From Anaerolineales bacterium (GTDB lineage: Bacteria; Chloroflexota; Anaerolineae; Anaerolineales; UBA11579): a stretch of DNA of 64,000 bases. The position numbers and the translations under genes were made by a program. Each line of letters begins with the position of its first letter. Within the stretch, counting starts at the first letter, position 1. The notes under the pieces are model-generated. The model searched no databases. It was given only the letters and a program-made list of their open reading frames with translations, and was not told the DNA's origin. Location of the stretch: the NCBI GenBank assembly GCA_019637805.1, contig JAHBVB010000002.1:124001-188000 (forward strand). The letters are read 5' to 3'. Below, one piece after another: positions 33,841 through 42,478 of the stretch.

Positions 33841-35061
33841 ATGACGATGACGATCGACGAACAAGTAGCCACCCTGATGCAGGGTACCGAGTACGGTGAC
33901 CCCAAACTGCAGGCCGCCATGCAGACCGAGCTGCGTGAACGCCTGATGCTGGCCGAAAAAGAGGGCCGCAAGCTGCGCGTCTACGCCGGTTTTGACCCGC
34001 GCACCACCGATCTGCACCTGGGCCACACCATCCCCATGCGCAAACTGCGCCAGTTTCAGGACCTGGGGCACCATGTCATCTTCCTGATCGGCACCTACAC
34101 CTCGCTGATCGGCGACCCCTCCGACAAGGACAAGCTGCGCCCGCAGCTGACCGCGCAGGATGTGGAGGCCAATGCGCGCACCTATGCCGAGCAGGCTTTC
34201 CGCGTGCTGGACAAGGACAAGACCGAAGTTCGCTACAACGCCGAGTGGCTGAGCAAGGTGGACTTTGCCCAGCTGATCACCTTCGCCTCCAACTTCACCG
34301 TGCAGCAGTTCCTCACCCGCGAGAATTTCCGTGAGCGCTGGGATAAGAATGATCCGATCTACCTGCACGAGACCTTTTACTCCATCATGCAGGCCTACGA
34401 CGCCTACATGCTGGAGGCCGACGTGCAGGTGGGCGGCACCGACCAGTTGTTCAACATCCTCACCGCCGGACGCAAGCTGATGAGCGCGCTGGGCGCCAAG
34501 CCCAACATCGGCGTGATCATGGACATCCTGCCCGGCACCGACGGCGAGATCAAGATGAGCAAGTCGCTGGGCAACCACATCCCGCTCAACACCGACGCCA
34601 ACGACATGTACGGCAAAGTCATGAGCGTGCCGGATAAGGCCATGGGCCTCTACATGCGTTTGGTGACGCGCTGGACGGCGAGCGAAATTGCCGCCAAAGA
34701 GCAGGCATTGGCGGATGGCAGCCTGCACCCGCGTGACGCCAAGGCGGCCATCGCCGCCGAGATCACCGGGATCTTCTACGGCGTCGAAGCCGCCCAGGCG
34801 GCGGCTGAGAACTTCACGCGCGTCTTCCAGCAGGGCAGTACGCCCGAAGAAATGCCGGAATACCCGCTGGCCGCCGGCCAAAGCGTGCTGGACGTGCTGC
34901 TGGCCGCCGGGCTGGCCGCCAGCAAGAGCGAGGCACGCCGCCTGATTGAGCAAAAGGGGGTCAAGCTGGATGGAGAAGTCTTGGCGGATGCCGGCCAGCC
35001 GTTCCCGGGGGCCGGCGTGCTGCAGGTGGGCAAGCGCCGCTTCGTAAAAGTCGTGGCTTAG
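33841..35061 (+). CDS. tyrS: Tyrosyl-tRNA synthetase
   Basis: A 406-residue class-Ic synthetase. HIGH-type motif LHLGHTI (about 53-59), tyrosine-site VQVGGTDQLFN, KMSKS motif KMSKSLGNHI and a C-terminal S4 domain (SKSEARRLIEQKGVKLDGE). Start ATG 33841 with AGGA upstream; a second in-frame ATG lies at 33847. The leader carries a terminator-like hairpin. Its TAG overlaps the stop of the minus-strand SEDS gene tail-to-tail with no terminator between. Confidence 0.97.
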   Translation: MTMTIDEQVATLMQGTEYGDPKLQAAMQTELRERLMLAEKEGRKLRVYAGFDPRTTDLHLGHTIPMRKLRQFQDLGHHVIFLIGTYTSLIGDPSDKDKLRPQLTAQDVEANARTYAEQAFRVLDKDKTEVRYNAEWLSKVDFAQLITFASNFTVQQFLTRENFRERWDKNDPIYLHETFYSIMQAYDAYMLEADVQVGGTDQLFNILTAGRKLMSALGAKPNIGVIMDILPGTDGEIKMSKSLGNHIPLNTDANDMYGKVMSVPDKAMGLYMRLVTRWTASEIAAKEQALADGSLHPRDAKAAIAAEITGIFYGVEAAQAAAENFTRVFQQGSTPEEMPEYPLAAGQSVLDVLLAAGLAASKSEARRLIEQKGVKLDGEVLADAGQPFPGAGVLQVGKRRFVKVVA

Positions 35062-37691
35062 TCGCCGGCCAGCAAGGCCCGCGCCATATCCTGGGCCAGG
35101 CTGGGGTGGGCGCCTTCCAGCAGCACCACCACACAGCGGTTGGATTGGCCCTGTACGGCCAGGTCGCCTGCCAGGTGCCAGGTGTAGCCCCGGCCTTGCG
35201 CGTCAAAGGCCCGGGCGCTCAGTTCCCAGATCCCCAAAGGGTTGTTGCCCAGTTGCTGGGCCATGCTGGCCGCAAAGGCACTGGGCAGTGCGTTCAAGGT
35301 TGCCAGCTCGCTCTCCGGCTGCAACCAATGTTCGTCCCCATCCACACGTTCGATCCCCAGAACCATGCGGCTGGCCGGCAGCTCACCGAAGTTGCTGAGC
35401 GTGCAGGCCGCCCGGGCCATTTGCAGCGGGCTGAGCAGCAGGCCGTCCTGCCCGGTGGCGGCCGCCCCGGCGCGGCTGAGGCTGGCGGGCATATTTTGCG
35501 CGGCGATCTCAAAGGGGATGCTCGGCGCGCTGTAGAAGCCCAGGTTGCTGAACAAGCTGAGCAGCGCATCGCCGCCCAGCCCCAGGCCCAGTTGGGCCAG
35601 GGCGCCCGGGCAGCCGGCGGCCACCAACTCCGGCCACGACTGCATGTTCTGTGGCTGGCGGTTGCAGCCGAAATAGCGTTCGTTGACCCAGAACCCCAGA
35701 TCATCCGGCAACTCCGGCGAAGCCCCTGCGGCGCGGGAGGCGGCCAGCAGGAACGGCCCCAGAGCATTGCCCGGCGGATAGGCCACCTGCACCGCCTTGT
35801 TGGCCAGCGAGCCGTCTTGCGTGGCGCTCAGTTTGGCCCAGTCCTGGTCCAGCGTGCGCGGGTCGTAGGCGGGGGCAGAGGCCATGGCGATGACTTCGCC
35901 GCTGGCCGCATCCAGCAGCACCATCGCGCCGGACTGGCCGGCCAGCAGGCTGGCGGCCTGCTGGCTCAGCGCCGCATCCAGGCTGAGGCGCACGTCCAGC
36001 CCGGGCGAGGGCTGCCCGTACAGCACGTGATTGATCCACAAGGAGAGGGCCGGCTGGTAGTGCTCGCCGCGCAGGATCGGGTCCAGGCCGTCTTCCAGGC
36101 CAGACTGGCCCAGGTTGGAGTGCGAATAGCCCAGCACATTGCCCAGCGCAGGCACCAGGTATTCACGCTGGTAGCTGCCCGGCGCGCCCTGGGTCTGGCT
36201 GAGCACGACGTCGTTGCGGTCCAGCAGCGCGCCGCGCGGCACAAAGCGGTCAGAGCGCGCCCGGCGCACATTGTCCACGCGGGTCAGCAGGTCAGGCCCG
36301 CGCGCCAGGGTCCACCAGGCGGTGACAATGGCGGCCAGCGCGAAGCAGGCCAGGATCAGGTTGCCCAGCACCAGGGTGGACTGTGCTTGGCGGGTGGGAG
36401 CCGCCCGCCGCGCCCCATCGTCGCTCACCAGGCAGAGCAGCAGCAGGGCAATGAATGAAGCCAGTAGGGACGAGCCGCCGTAGGACACAAAGGGCAGCGT
36501 CACACCGGTCAGAGGCAGCATACGGATGTTGCCGCCGATGATCAGCAGGCTTTGGCAGGCCAGGTAGGCCGCCAGGCCGATCGCCAGGTAGCGCTGGTAG
36601 GCGTCCCGGGCGTGCAGCGAGATACGCAAAGCGCGCAGGCACAGGAAGGCCACCATTGCCAGCAGGGCCAGCGCGCCCACCAGGCCGGTTTCCTCCACCA
36701 TCGAGGTGTAAATGAAATCGCTGTGCGAAACCGGCACCACCCCGGGGCTGCCCATGCCCGGCCCGCGGCCGAACAGCCCGCCGGAAGCCACTGCCAGCAA
36801 ACCCTGCACGATCTGGTAGCCTGTGTTGCTGGGGTCGGCCCAGGGGTTCAGCCAAATATCCACGCGCTGGTGCACCAGGCCGATCAACTCATAGCCGGCC
36901 ACCAGGGCGATGATCAGCAGGAACAAGCTGGCCAGCAACACCCGCCGTTTGCCGGCCACGGTGTAGATCAGCAGCATATAGATGAAGATAAAGATCCAGG
37001 CCGTGCCCAGGTCGCGCTGCACGAAGAGCAGCAGCAGGGCCAGGCCGGTCATCAGCGCCGTGGGGGCCAGCAGCGGCAGCCAGCCGCGCGTCAGCGGCTG
37101 CTGGTCGGCCAGGTAGGCCGCCAGATAGATGATCAGCAGCAGTTTGAGGATCTCAGAAGGCTGGAAATAGATTGGCCCAAAACCCAGCCACAGGCGCGGT
37201 TCCGGCGCCGAGGGGTTGGTGCCGAAAAAGAAGGTCAGGGCGGTCAGCAGGAAGCCGCCCAGCAGCCAGACGTATTTGTAGCGGCGCAGGTAAGCCAGCA
37301 ACTGTTTGCGGTAGTGCAGGCCCAGCAGGAACACGCCGCTGCACACTGCGATCCAGATGGTTTGGCGCAGGCCAAAATAAGGCGTCAGCCGCCAGACGGT
37401 CATCAGCCCCCAGCCGCTGAGCAGGGCGGCCAGCGGCAGCAGCAGCGGGTCGCGGTTGGGCAGCAGGCGGCGGGTCTGGCGGTCCAGCAGCAGAAAGGCG
37501 CCCAGCCACACGCCCAGCCCCAGCCAGTGGCCCAGGCGCAGGCCGGCCAGGTCCACCAGGCCGCGCTCGCGCACCAGGGGCGAGAGGCTGAGCCCCAGCG
37601 CGTAAGCGCTGAGGAACAGCGCCGCCAGCCGCAGCAGGCTGGCGGACAGGCTGCTGGGCAGCAGGCGGCGGATGGGGCGCGAAATGTTCAC
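35058..37691 (-). CDS. SEDS glycosyltransferase (RodA/FtsW) fused to a degenerate penicillin-binding domain
   Basis: 877 residues in one frame. Residues ~15-425 are a SEDS peptidoglycan polymerase: QPSEILKLLL, QRDLGTAWIF, SGGLFGRGPGMGSPG, SHSDFIYTSMVEETG with the expected catalytic Asp325, and LPFVSYGGSSLLASF. A further helix (~439-461) begins a class-B PBP-like part: VPRGALLDRNDVVLS, DVRLSLDAALSQQAASLL, GAMVLLDAASGEVIAMASAP. The transpeptidase nucleophile motif is lost: YPPGSTFK in relatives is YPPGNALG here (638-645), so Ser is Asn and Lys is Gly. SxN and KTG motifs are also absent. Start GTG 37691 overlaps mtnP by 4 nt. Confidence 0.9.
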   Translation of the reverse strand: MNISRPIRRLLPSSLSASLLRLAALFLSAYALGLSLSPLVRERGLVDLAGLRLGHWLGLGVWLGAFLLLDRQTRRLLPNRDPLLLPLAALLSGWGLMTVWRLTPYFGLRQTIWIAVCSGVFLLGLHYRKQLLAYLRRYKYVWLLGGFLLTALTFFFGTNPSAPEPRLWLGFGPIYFQPSEILKLLLIIYLAAYLADQQPLTRGWLPLLAPTALMTGLALLLLFVQRDLGTAWIFIFIYMLLIYTVAGKRRVLLASLFLLIIALVAGYELIGLVHQRVDIWLNPWADPSNTGYQIVQGLLAVASGGLFGRGPGMGSPGVVPVSHSDFIYTSMVEETGLVGALALLAMVAFLCLRALRISLHARDAYQRYLAIGLAAYLACQSLLIIGGNIRMLPLTGVTLPFVSYGGSSLLASFIALLLLCLVSDDGARRAAPTRQAQSTLVLGNLILACFALAAIVTAWWTLARGPDLLTRVDNVRRARSDRFVPRGALLDRNDVVLSQTQGAPGSYQREYLVPALGNVLGYSHSNLGQSGLEDGLDPILRGEHYQPALSLWINHVLYGQPSPGLDVRLSLDAALSQQAASLLAGQSGAMVLLDAASGEVIAMASAPAYDPRTLDQDWAKLSATQDGSLANKAVQVAYPPGNALGPFLLAASRAAGASPELPDDLGFWVNERYFGCNRQPQNMQSWPELVAAGCPGALAQLGLGLGGDALLSLFSNLGFYSAPSIPFEIAAQNMPASLSRAGAAATGQDGLLLSPLQMARAACTLSNFGELPASRMVLGIERVDGDEHWLQPESELATLNALPSAFAASMAQQLGNNPLGIWELSARAFDAQGRGYTWHLAGDLAVQGQSNRCVVVLLEGAHPSLAQDMARALLAGD

Positions 37692-38554
37692 GAGTTGAGG
37701 TACTTGTCCAGCAGCAAGCCCAGTTGTTGGCGCTGGCCGGCGCTGATCTTGTCGTGCTCGGTGGCGATGGCGCCCTGCAGGGCGCTGCCGCAGGCGCACT
37801 CCTGGCCGGCGTCCAAAGCCGTCGCCAACTGGCGGATGCTCTCCTGCGCCAGGCTGAGGTTGTGTTGCATAGTGCGTGTCACCATCTCCACGCTGACCGG
37901 CTCCTTGTGCCACACATCGTAGTCGGTGACATGCGCCATCACGGCATAGCACAGCTCGGCCTCACGCGCCAAAAAGGCCTCCGGCGAAGTGGTCATGCCG
38001 ATGATGGAGTGGCCCCAGGCGCGGTAACTGTCGGATTCGGCCCGGGTGGAGAAACGCGGCCCCTCGATGGTGATGTAGCTGCCGCCGGCGTGCACCGTGC
38101 CGCCCGCCCCTTGGCAGGCGGCCTGCACCTGGCGGCCGAAGGCGTTGCAGAACGGCTCCGCTACGCCCACATGGGCCACAAAGCCCGCTTGGTCAAAGAA
38201 ACTGCGCGCTCGCTGGCGGGTGAAATCGAAAAGTTGGTCCGGAATGACGATGTCCCCAGGCGCATAGTCCTCGCGCAGCGAGCCGCAGGCGCTAACCGCC
38301 AGCACGAAGCGCACGCCCAGCGCTTTGAGGGCATAGATGTTGGCGCGGTAGTTGACCTGGCTGGGCGGAATGGTGTGGCCGATGCCGTGGCGCGCCAGGA
38401 AGGCCACCGGCTGCCCGGCCAGTTTCCCCGTGATCAGAGGGGAGCTGGGTTCGCCGAACGGGGTATCGACTTGACGCGACTGCACGTCTTCCAGCCCTGG
38501 GATGGAATACAGCCCAGAGCCGCCGATGATCGCCAGAGATGGAATGGGGGTCAT
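37688..38554 (-). CDS. mtnP: S-methyl-5'-thioadenosine phosphorylase
   Basis: A 288-residue MTAP/PNP-superfamily enzyme that phosphorolyses methylthioadenosine in methionine salvage. Seen: IIGGSGLYSIPGLED, FLARHGIGHTIPPS, VSACGSLREDYAPGDIVIPDQ, YITIEGPRFSTRAES and IIGMTTSPEAFLAREAELCY. The adenosine-type residues suggest MTA preference. It overlaps the fhaB-like gene upstream and the SEDS gene downstream by 4 nt each, an odd place for a salvage enzyme. Confidence 0.93.
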   Translation of the reverse strand: MTPIPSLAIIGGSGLYSIPGLEDVQSRQVDTPFGEPSSPLITGKLAGQPVAFLARHGIGHTIPPSQVNYRANIYALKALGVRFVLAVSACGSLREDYAPGDIVIPDQLFDFTRQRARSFFDQAGFVAHVGVAEPFCNAFGRQVQAACQGAGGTVHAGGSYITIEGPRFSTRAESDSYRAWGHSIIGMTTSPEAFLAREAELCYAVMAHVTDYDVWHKEPVSVEMVTRTMQHNLSLAQESIRQLATALDAGQECACGSALQGAIATEHDKISAGQRQQLGLLLDKYLNS

Positions 38555-38997
38555 TCTTCCTCCCGGGGAGCATTTTCAAAATGAATGGTGAAGCCCACCT
38601 GGCCGCAGAAGATCTGGTCCTGGTCCGCCAGCACCACCGGCGCGCTGAGCGGCTCGCCGTTCAGGCGTGTGCCGTTGCGGGAGCCCAGATCCTCCAGCCA
38701 CCACTGGTCATGGTGGAAGCTGAGCCGGGCATGCTGCGAGGAAACCGTGTCGTCCCCCAGCAGCCATTCGCAGCTGGGGTGGCGGCCAATTGTGATCTCC
38801 GGCGCGGTGAAGCGCAGGGCTTCTTCGCCTTCCAGCAGCACGGCCAGCAGGGAGGGGGCGCGCTGCTCGATGGTTTGCTTGGCCTGCTGGCGCAGATCGC
38901 GCCACAGGGTGTAAAAGCCCCAGCCGAGGAAGCTGTATAAGGCCGCGGCCATTAACAGGCGCAGCGCCAGCAAAATGTAAGCGCTGAGGTTCTCCAT
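38551..38997 (-). CDS. Membrane-anchored FHA domain protein (FhaB-like)
   Basis: A 148-residue protein with an N-terminal transmembrane helix (about 8-30) and an FHA phosphothreonine-binding domain (about 60-140). FHA residues are intact: ITIGRHPSCEW, VSSQHARL and DLGSRNGTRLNG (Gly-Arg, Ser-x-x-His, Asn-Gly). It matches FhaB/FipA architecture in actinobacterial cell-division clusters. Spacing is 3 nt from the fhaA-like gene, with an ATGA overlap with mtnP. Confidence 0.92.
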   Translation of the reverse strand: MENLSAYILLALRLLMAAALYSFLGWGFYTLWRDLRQQAKQTIEQRAPSLLAVLLEGEEALRFTAPEITIGRHPSCEWLLGDDTVSSQHARLSFHHDQWWLEDLGSRNGTRLNGEPLSAPVVLADQDQIFCGQVGFTIHFENAPREEE

Positions 38998-39000
38998 GGA

Positions 39001-39762
39001 CTAAGGCTGGCCGGCTTGCGGGCGGAATTCCTGCGTCTCAGCATGCGGGCCGGCGTCCTGGCCGTAGATCAATGGCACGCCCGCCAGGCTGATCACGTCA
39101 CCCGCCGAGAGCACGGCGGTCTTGACCTCTGCGTTGTTCACGCGTGAGCCACCAGTGGAACCGAGATCGAAGAAGTGATATTGGCCGGAAATAGCGCGCA
39201 GCTGGGCGTGGCGGCGTGAGACCGCCGGATTATCGATCACCAGATGGTTGTCTTTCTTACGGCCGATGTTGACGATCGGCAGACTGAGTTGGAAGATCTC
39301 CACCCCGCCGACGATCAGAAAGGCATCCGGCGGCAGCTGCTGGTTGGCAGCTGCGGGCGCCAGCGGGCGCAGCACTTGGGTCTGCGAAAGGCTTTCGCCC
39401 AGCCCCGAGGAGCGTACCCGGAACTGCCCGGCGCTCAGCTCCGCTTCGGCGGCGATGTGCAGCACCGGCGGGCAGGCCAACTGAACGCCGGAGCTGTTGG
39501 CGGCGGTCAGCAGGCTCTGCTTGAGCTCATCCAGCAGCGCCTGGTTGCCGCGCAGCTCCTGAGCGTGTTCTTCGCTGGCATGAATAGTGTAGATGCCGGG
39601 CGCCAGCAGGCTGTCACCTTGGCCAAAGTGCACTTCATGCTGCATCGCCTCGATCAGGTTGGCGGCCAGTTGGCTTTTGGTGTCCTTGGCAGAGAACAAT
39701 CGTGAAGTGCCTTCTTCTATAAGGCGCTGCAAACGGGCTTCAAAGCGGCTGAGGGAGCTCAT
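39001..39762 (-). CDS. FHA domain protein with DUF3662 N-terminus (FhaA-like)
   Basis: A 253-residue protein. Residues ~1-120 match the FhaA-type DUF3662 domain (MSSLSRFEARLQRLIEEG, LAANLIEAMQHEV, YTIHASEEHAQEL). A linker leads to an FHA domain (about 165-235) with VNIGRKKDNHLVID, VSRRHAQL and DLGSTGGSRVNN. In Actinobacteria FhaA works with FhaB, PknA/B, PstP and RodA/PbpA in wall synthesis. Here no Ser/Thr kinase is visible nearby. TACAAT ends 7 nt before the ATG, suggesting a leaderless operon mRNA. Confidence 0.9.
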   Translation of the reverse strand: MSSLSRFEARLQRLIEEGTSRLFSAKDTKSQLAANLIEAMQHEVHFGQGDSLLAPGIYTIHASEEHAQELRGNQALLDELKQSLLTAANSSGVQLACPPVLHIAAEAELSAGQFRVRSSGLGESLSQTQVLRPLAPAAANQQLPPDAFLIVGGVEIFQLSLPIVNIGRKKDNHLVIDNPAVSRRHAQLRAISGQYHFFDLGSTGGSRVNNAEVKTAVLSAGDVISLAGVPLIYGQDAGPHAETQEFRPQAGQP

Positions 39763-39769
39763 CGGAATT

Positions 39770-39775
39770 ATTGTA
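39770..39775 (-). promoter_or_regulatory. -10 element of probable leaderless FHA/SEDS operon mRNA
   Basis: TACAAT on the minus strand ends 7 nt before the fhaA-like ATG, and no Shine-Dalgarno sequence lies between. Confidence 0.6.
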
Positions 39776-39894
39776 TCTTTTCCTGGCGGGCTGGGCGGGC
39801 GTCAGCCTGCAGGATTTATTCAAGATTAATCGCACGGGAACTTATTCGGCAGCCCGTTCGTTATGACTGTATAAGTGATCTATAGGAGGACGCG

Positions 39895-40323
39895 ATGAAA
39901 CAATTCCTATTCCTGGCCCTAATGGCCGTCTTGTTGTCCGCTTGTGCAGCCTCGACCCCCGAGCTGACGCCCACACCCGACCCGGGCCCGGTCTGCTGCG
40001 CACCGCAGCCCTCCGGTGGGGCGGTCTTCGTAGATCAAGCCGAGTTGCTGGTGATGGAGAGCTTCCCGGTACAGATCATGCTCTCGGTCAGCGGCAACTT
40101 GCCCACGCCTTGCCACACGCTGCACGCTGACGTGGCCCAGCCGGATGCAGACAAGCGTATTCAGGTGAGCCTGTGGTCCGAAATTGACCCGGCCGTGATG
40201 TGCACCCAGGTCTTGCAGCCGTTCGAAGAAAGCATCCGCATCCCGATGGAAGGCGCCGCCGATGGCAGCTATTCTGTATGGCTGAACGGAGAGCTGGTAG
40301 GCGAATTCAGTTATCCGGGGTAA
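39895..40323 (+). CDS. Small secreted lipoprotein of unknown function
   Basis: A 142-residue protein with a lipoprotein signal peptide: [17 protein letters not shown], with the lipobox LSAC placing the lipid-modified Cys at residue 17. A Thr/Pro-rich spacer ([12 protein letters not shown]) follows, then a ~100-residue domain with four further cysteines. I do not recognise the domain. The ATG has a strong TAGGAGGA site. It is monocistronic and followed by palindromic repeats. Confidence 0.8.
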   Translation: MKQFLFLALMAVLLSACAASTPELTPTPDPGPVCCAPQPSGGAVFVDQAELLVMESFPVQIMLSVSGNLPTPCHTLHADVAQPDADKRIQVSLWSEIDPAVMCTQVLQPFEESIRIPMEGAADGSYSVWLNGELVGEFSYPG

Positions 40324-40329
40324 GCAGGA

Positions 40330-40483
40330 GTCATTGCGAGGAGCGCTATACGCCCCGAAGTAGGCACAACCAAAACGTCTTTGCGAGAGCGCTGCTCTGC
40401 AGCGCTCTCGCAATCCCCAAGCCAGTTTGCAAGACCAACTCGGGGATTGCTTCGCCCGCTTATAACGGGCTCGCAAAGACGGT
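40330..40483. repeat. Composite palindromic repeat element
   Basis: A non-coding cluster of nested inverted repeats between the lipoprotein and etfA. It begins with GTCATTGCGAGGAGCG and contains a perfect 15-bp hairpin at 40381-40413 with a TCT loop. It ends with GGGATTGCTTCGCCCG and CTCGCAAAGACG. The words 'attgcttcg' and 'ctcgcaa' are shared with the element at 42379. Confidence 0.85.
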
Positions 40484-40504
40484 CGGTGTAGGTTGTCTGC
40501 CCGG

Positions 40505-41548
40505 CTACTTGTTCAGCCGTTCCTTGAACGCCTGGGTCAGCGCCGGCAGCAGCTCATACAGGTCGCCGACGACGCCGAAGCGGGCCACCTTGAAGATCGG
40601 CGCATCAGCGTCTTTGTTTATGGCGACGATGACCTTGCTGGTGCGCATGCCCGCCAGGTGTTGGATGGCGCCGGAGATGCCGGCGGCAATGTACAGGTCC
40701 GGCGAGACCACCTTGCCGGTCTGGCCCACCTGGTGGGCGTAGGGCACGTAGCCCGCGTCCACCGCGGCGCGGCTGGCGCCCACTGCGGCGCCCAGCACTT
40801 CGGCCAGCTCGGTCAGCAGGGCAAAGCCCTGGTGCGCCAGCCAGATTTCCTTCTCTTTGGCGTCAGTGATCTCGGCTGGCGGCGTCAGGTTGGGGTTGGT
40901 AGCCACGCCGCGGCCGCCGGAGATGATTACCCCGGCATCCCCCAGCGAAACCCGGCCATCCCCGGCGGCGTAATCCACCACCTTGGAGGCGATGTCGCCC
41001 TCGGCCAGGGCCGCGGCTACGCTGCTCACCGAGCCGCTGCGGCTGCTGTCGGCGGCGGGCTTGCCGAAGGCGCGGGCGCGCAGGGTCAGCAGCTGCGGCG
41101 TGGCATTGCATACCACCTTGGCCAGCAGCTTGCCGGCGTAGATCGGGCGGGTGGCCACCAGCTTGCCGTCCTGCAGGTTAATGGCGGTCACATCCGGCAG
41201 CACGCCGCTTTCCAGGTCGATCGCTAGCATGCCAGCCAGTTCACGGCCGCGGGTGGTGGTGGGGAATAGCACGGCCTGCGGGCTGTGCTCTTTGGCCAAC
41301 TGGGCCAGCAGGCTGGTGTAGGCTTCGGGGCGATAGTCACTGAGGGTCGCGTCGGCGCAGGCCAGGGCCTCGTCGGCGCCGTAGTGGATGGCGGTCTGCG
41401 CCAGGGCTTCCGCCTCGGGGCCGAAGACCAGCGCGCTGACGCTGCCGCCGGCCTGGTCGGCCAGTTGGCGGGCGGCGGTCACCACTTCCCAAGAGGCCGG
41501 CAGGGCCTGGCCCTTGAATTGGTCAATAAAAACGAAGAACTTGCTCAT
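40505..41548 (-). CDS. etfA: Electron transfer flavoprotein alpha subunit
   Basis: A 347-residue EtfA. The N-terminal domain is a Rossmann-like EtfA/B fold. The C-terminal FAD domain has [51 protein letters not shown] and an AIQHLAGM...VAINKD segment, the conserved FAD-binding core. With EtfB it carries electrons from acyl-CoA dehydrogenases (two are encoded here, at 11133 and 42779) to the membrane. The start ATG overlaps the etfB stop by one base. Confidence 0.96.
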   Translation of the reverse strand: MSKFFVFIDQFKGQALPASWEVVTAARQLADQAGGSVSALVFGPEAEALAQTAIHYGADEALACADATLSDYRPEAYTSLLAQLAKEHSPQAVLFPTTTRGRELAGMLAIDLESGVLPDVTAINLQDGKLVATRPIYAGKLLAKVVCNATPQLLTLRARAFGKPAADSSRSGSVSSVAAALAEGDIASKVVDYAAGDGRVSLGDAGVIISGGRGVATNPNLTPPAEITDAKEKEIWLAHQGFALLTELAEVLGAAVGASRAAVDAGYVPYAHQVGQTGKVVSPDLYIAAGISGAIQHLAGMRTSKVIVAINKDADAPIFKVARFGVVGDLYELLPALTQAFKERLNK

Positions 41549-42324
41549 TACAGCACCCCTTCGCCAATGATCTTGTCCACCAGCTTGGCGGCGATGTCCG
41601 CCGGGCTGTCGCCGGTGATGATCTCGTTGCTCACTTCACGGGCGGGCGGGGCGCTGATCTCCAGCGTCTCCACCGTGTTGGCTGGGGCGCTGATGCCCAG
41701 GTCGGCCAGCGTCCAACTGGGGATCTGCGCCTGAGCTGCCTTGCGGATGCCCATGAACGAGGGGTAGCGCGGCTCCGCATAGTCTTTGACAATACTGAGG
41801 GCGGCGGGCAGGCGGCTCTCCACCACTTGGCGGCCTTCTTCAATGGCGCGCTCGACCTTGATCGTCTTGCCGGCCGGGTCCAGCGCCGGGACGGCGGCCA
41901 CCAGCGAGAGCGCCGGCCAGCCCAGCACACGGGCGGTCATGGACGGCGTCACACCGGAGTCCCAGTCGATGGCTTGTTTGCCGAACAGCGCCAGATCGGC
42001 GCCGTCCTTTTGGGCGGCGGCGGCCAGCGCCCGGGCCACGGCGGCCGTGTCGGCATTGGCCAGGGCCGGGTCAGAGATCAGCACGGCTTGCTGGCAGCCC
42101 ATCGCCAGGGCGTGCTTGAGCGCCTCTTTGGCGTTTTCGTCGCCCAGGCTGTAGGCGGTCACTTCGCCGCCGTGCTTTTCAGCCAGCAGCAGCGCGGCCT
42201 CCACGGCGTACTCATCCCAGGGGTTGATCACCAGGGGCGCATCGCCCCAGTTCACCACACCGTTCTCGACGGTGATCTTGGCCGCCGAGTCCGGCACTTG
42301 TTTTACGAACACTGCAATTTTCAA
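41548..42324 (-). CDS. etfB: Electron transfer flavoprotein beta subunit
   Basis: A 258-residue EtfB. It begins KIAVFVKQVPDSAAK, has NPWDEYAVEAALLLAEKHGGEV, and the AMP/FAD-binding stretch DLALFGKQAIDWDSGVTPSMTA. The start codon is TTG at 42324, preceded by AGGAGG 5 nt away, a strong ribosome-binding site compensating for a weak start. It forms a two-gene operon with etfA. Confidence 0.95.
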   Translation of the reverse strand: MKIAVFVKQVPDSAAKITVENGVVNWGDAPLVINPWDEYAVEAALLLAEKHGGEVTAYSLGDENAKEALKHALAMGCQQAVLISDPALANADTAAVARALAAAAQKDGADLALFGKQAIDWDSGVTPSMTARVLGWPALSLVAAVPALDPAGKTIKVERAIEEGRQVVESRLPAALSIVKDYAEPRYPSFMGIRKAAQAQIPSWTLADLGISAPANTVETLEISAPPAREVSNEIITGDSPADIAAKLVDKIIGEGVL

Positions 42325-42378
42325 GAAATCCTCCTGTACTTACGACTAGGGAGTCGTGCAAATTAACTCGACCCTACG

Positions 42379-42463
42379 AGATTGCTTCGCTGCGCTCGCA
42401 ATGACATCTTGTCATAGCGAGGAGTAAGCCGTTGCAAAGCAACGGCGAGCGACGAAGCAATCT
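42379..42463. repeat. Large palindromic repeat beside decayed GIY-YIG gene
   Basis: The left arm AGATTGCTTCG...CTCGCAATGACA (42379-42406) pairs with TGTCATAGCGAG...CGAAGCAATCT (42410-42463). The right arm contains an inserted hairpin GCCGTTGC-AAA-GCAACGGC. The element ends 15 nt before the pseudogene stop codon. Confidence 0.85.
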
Positions 42464-42478
42464 CTGGTCGCAACGGGT

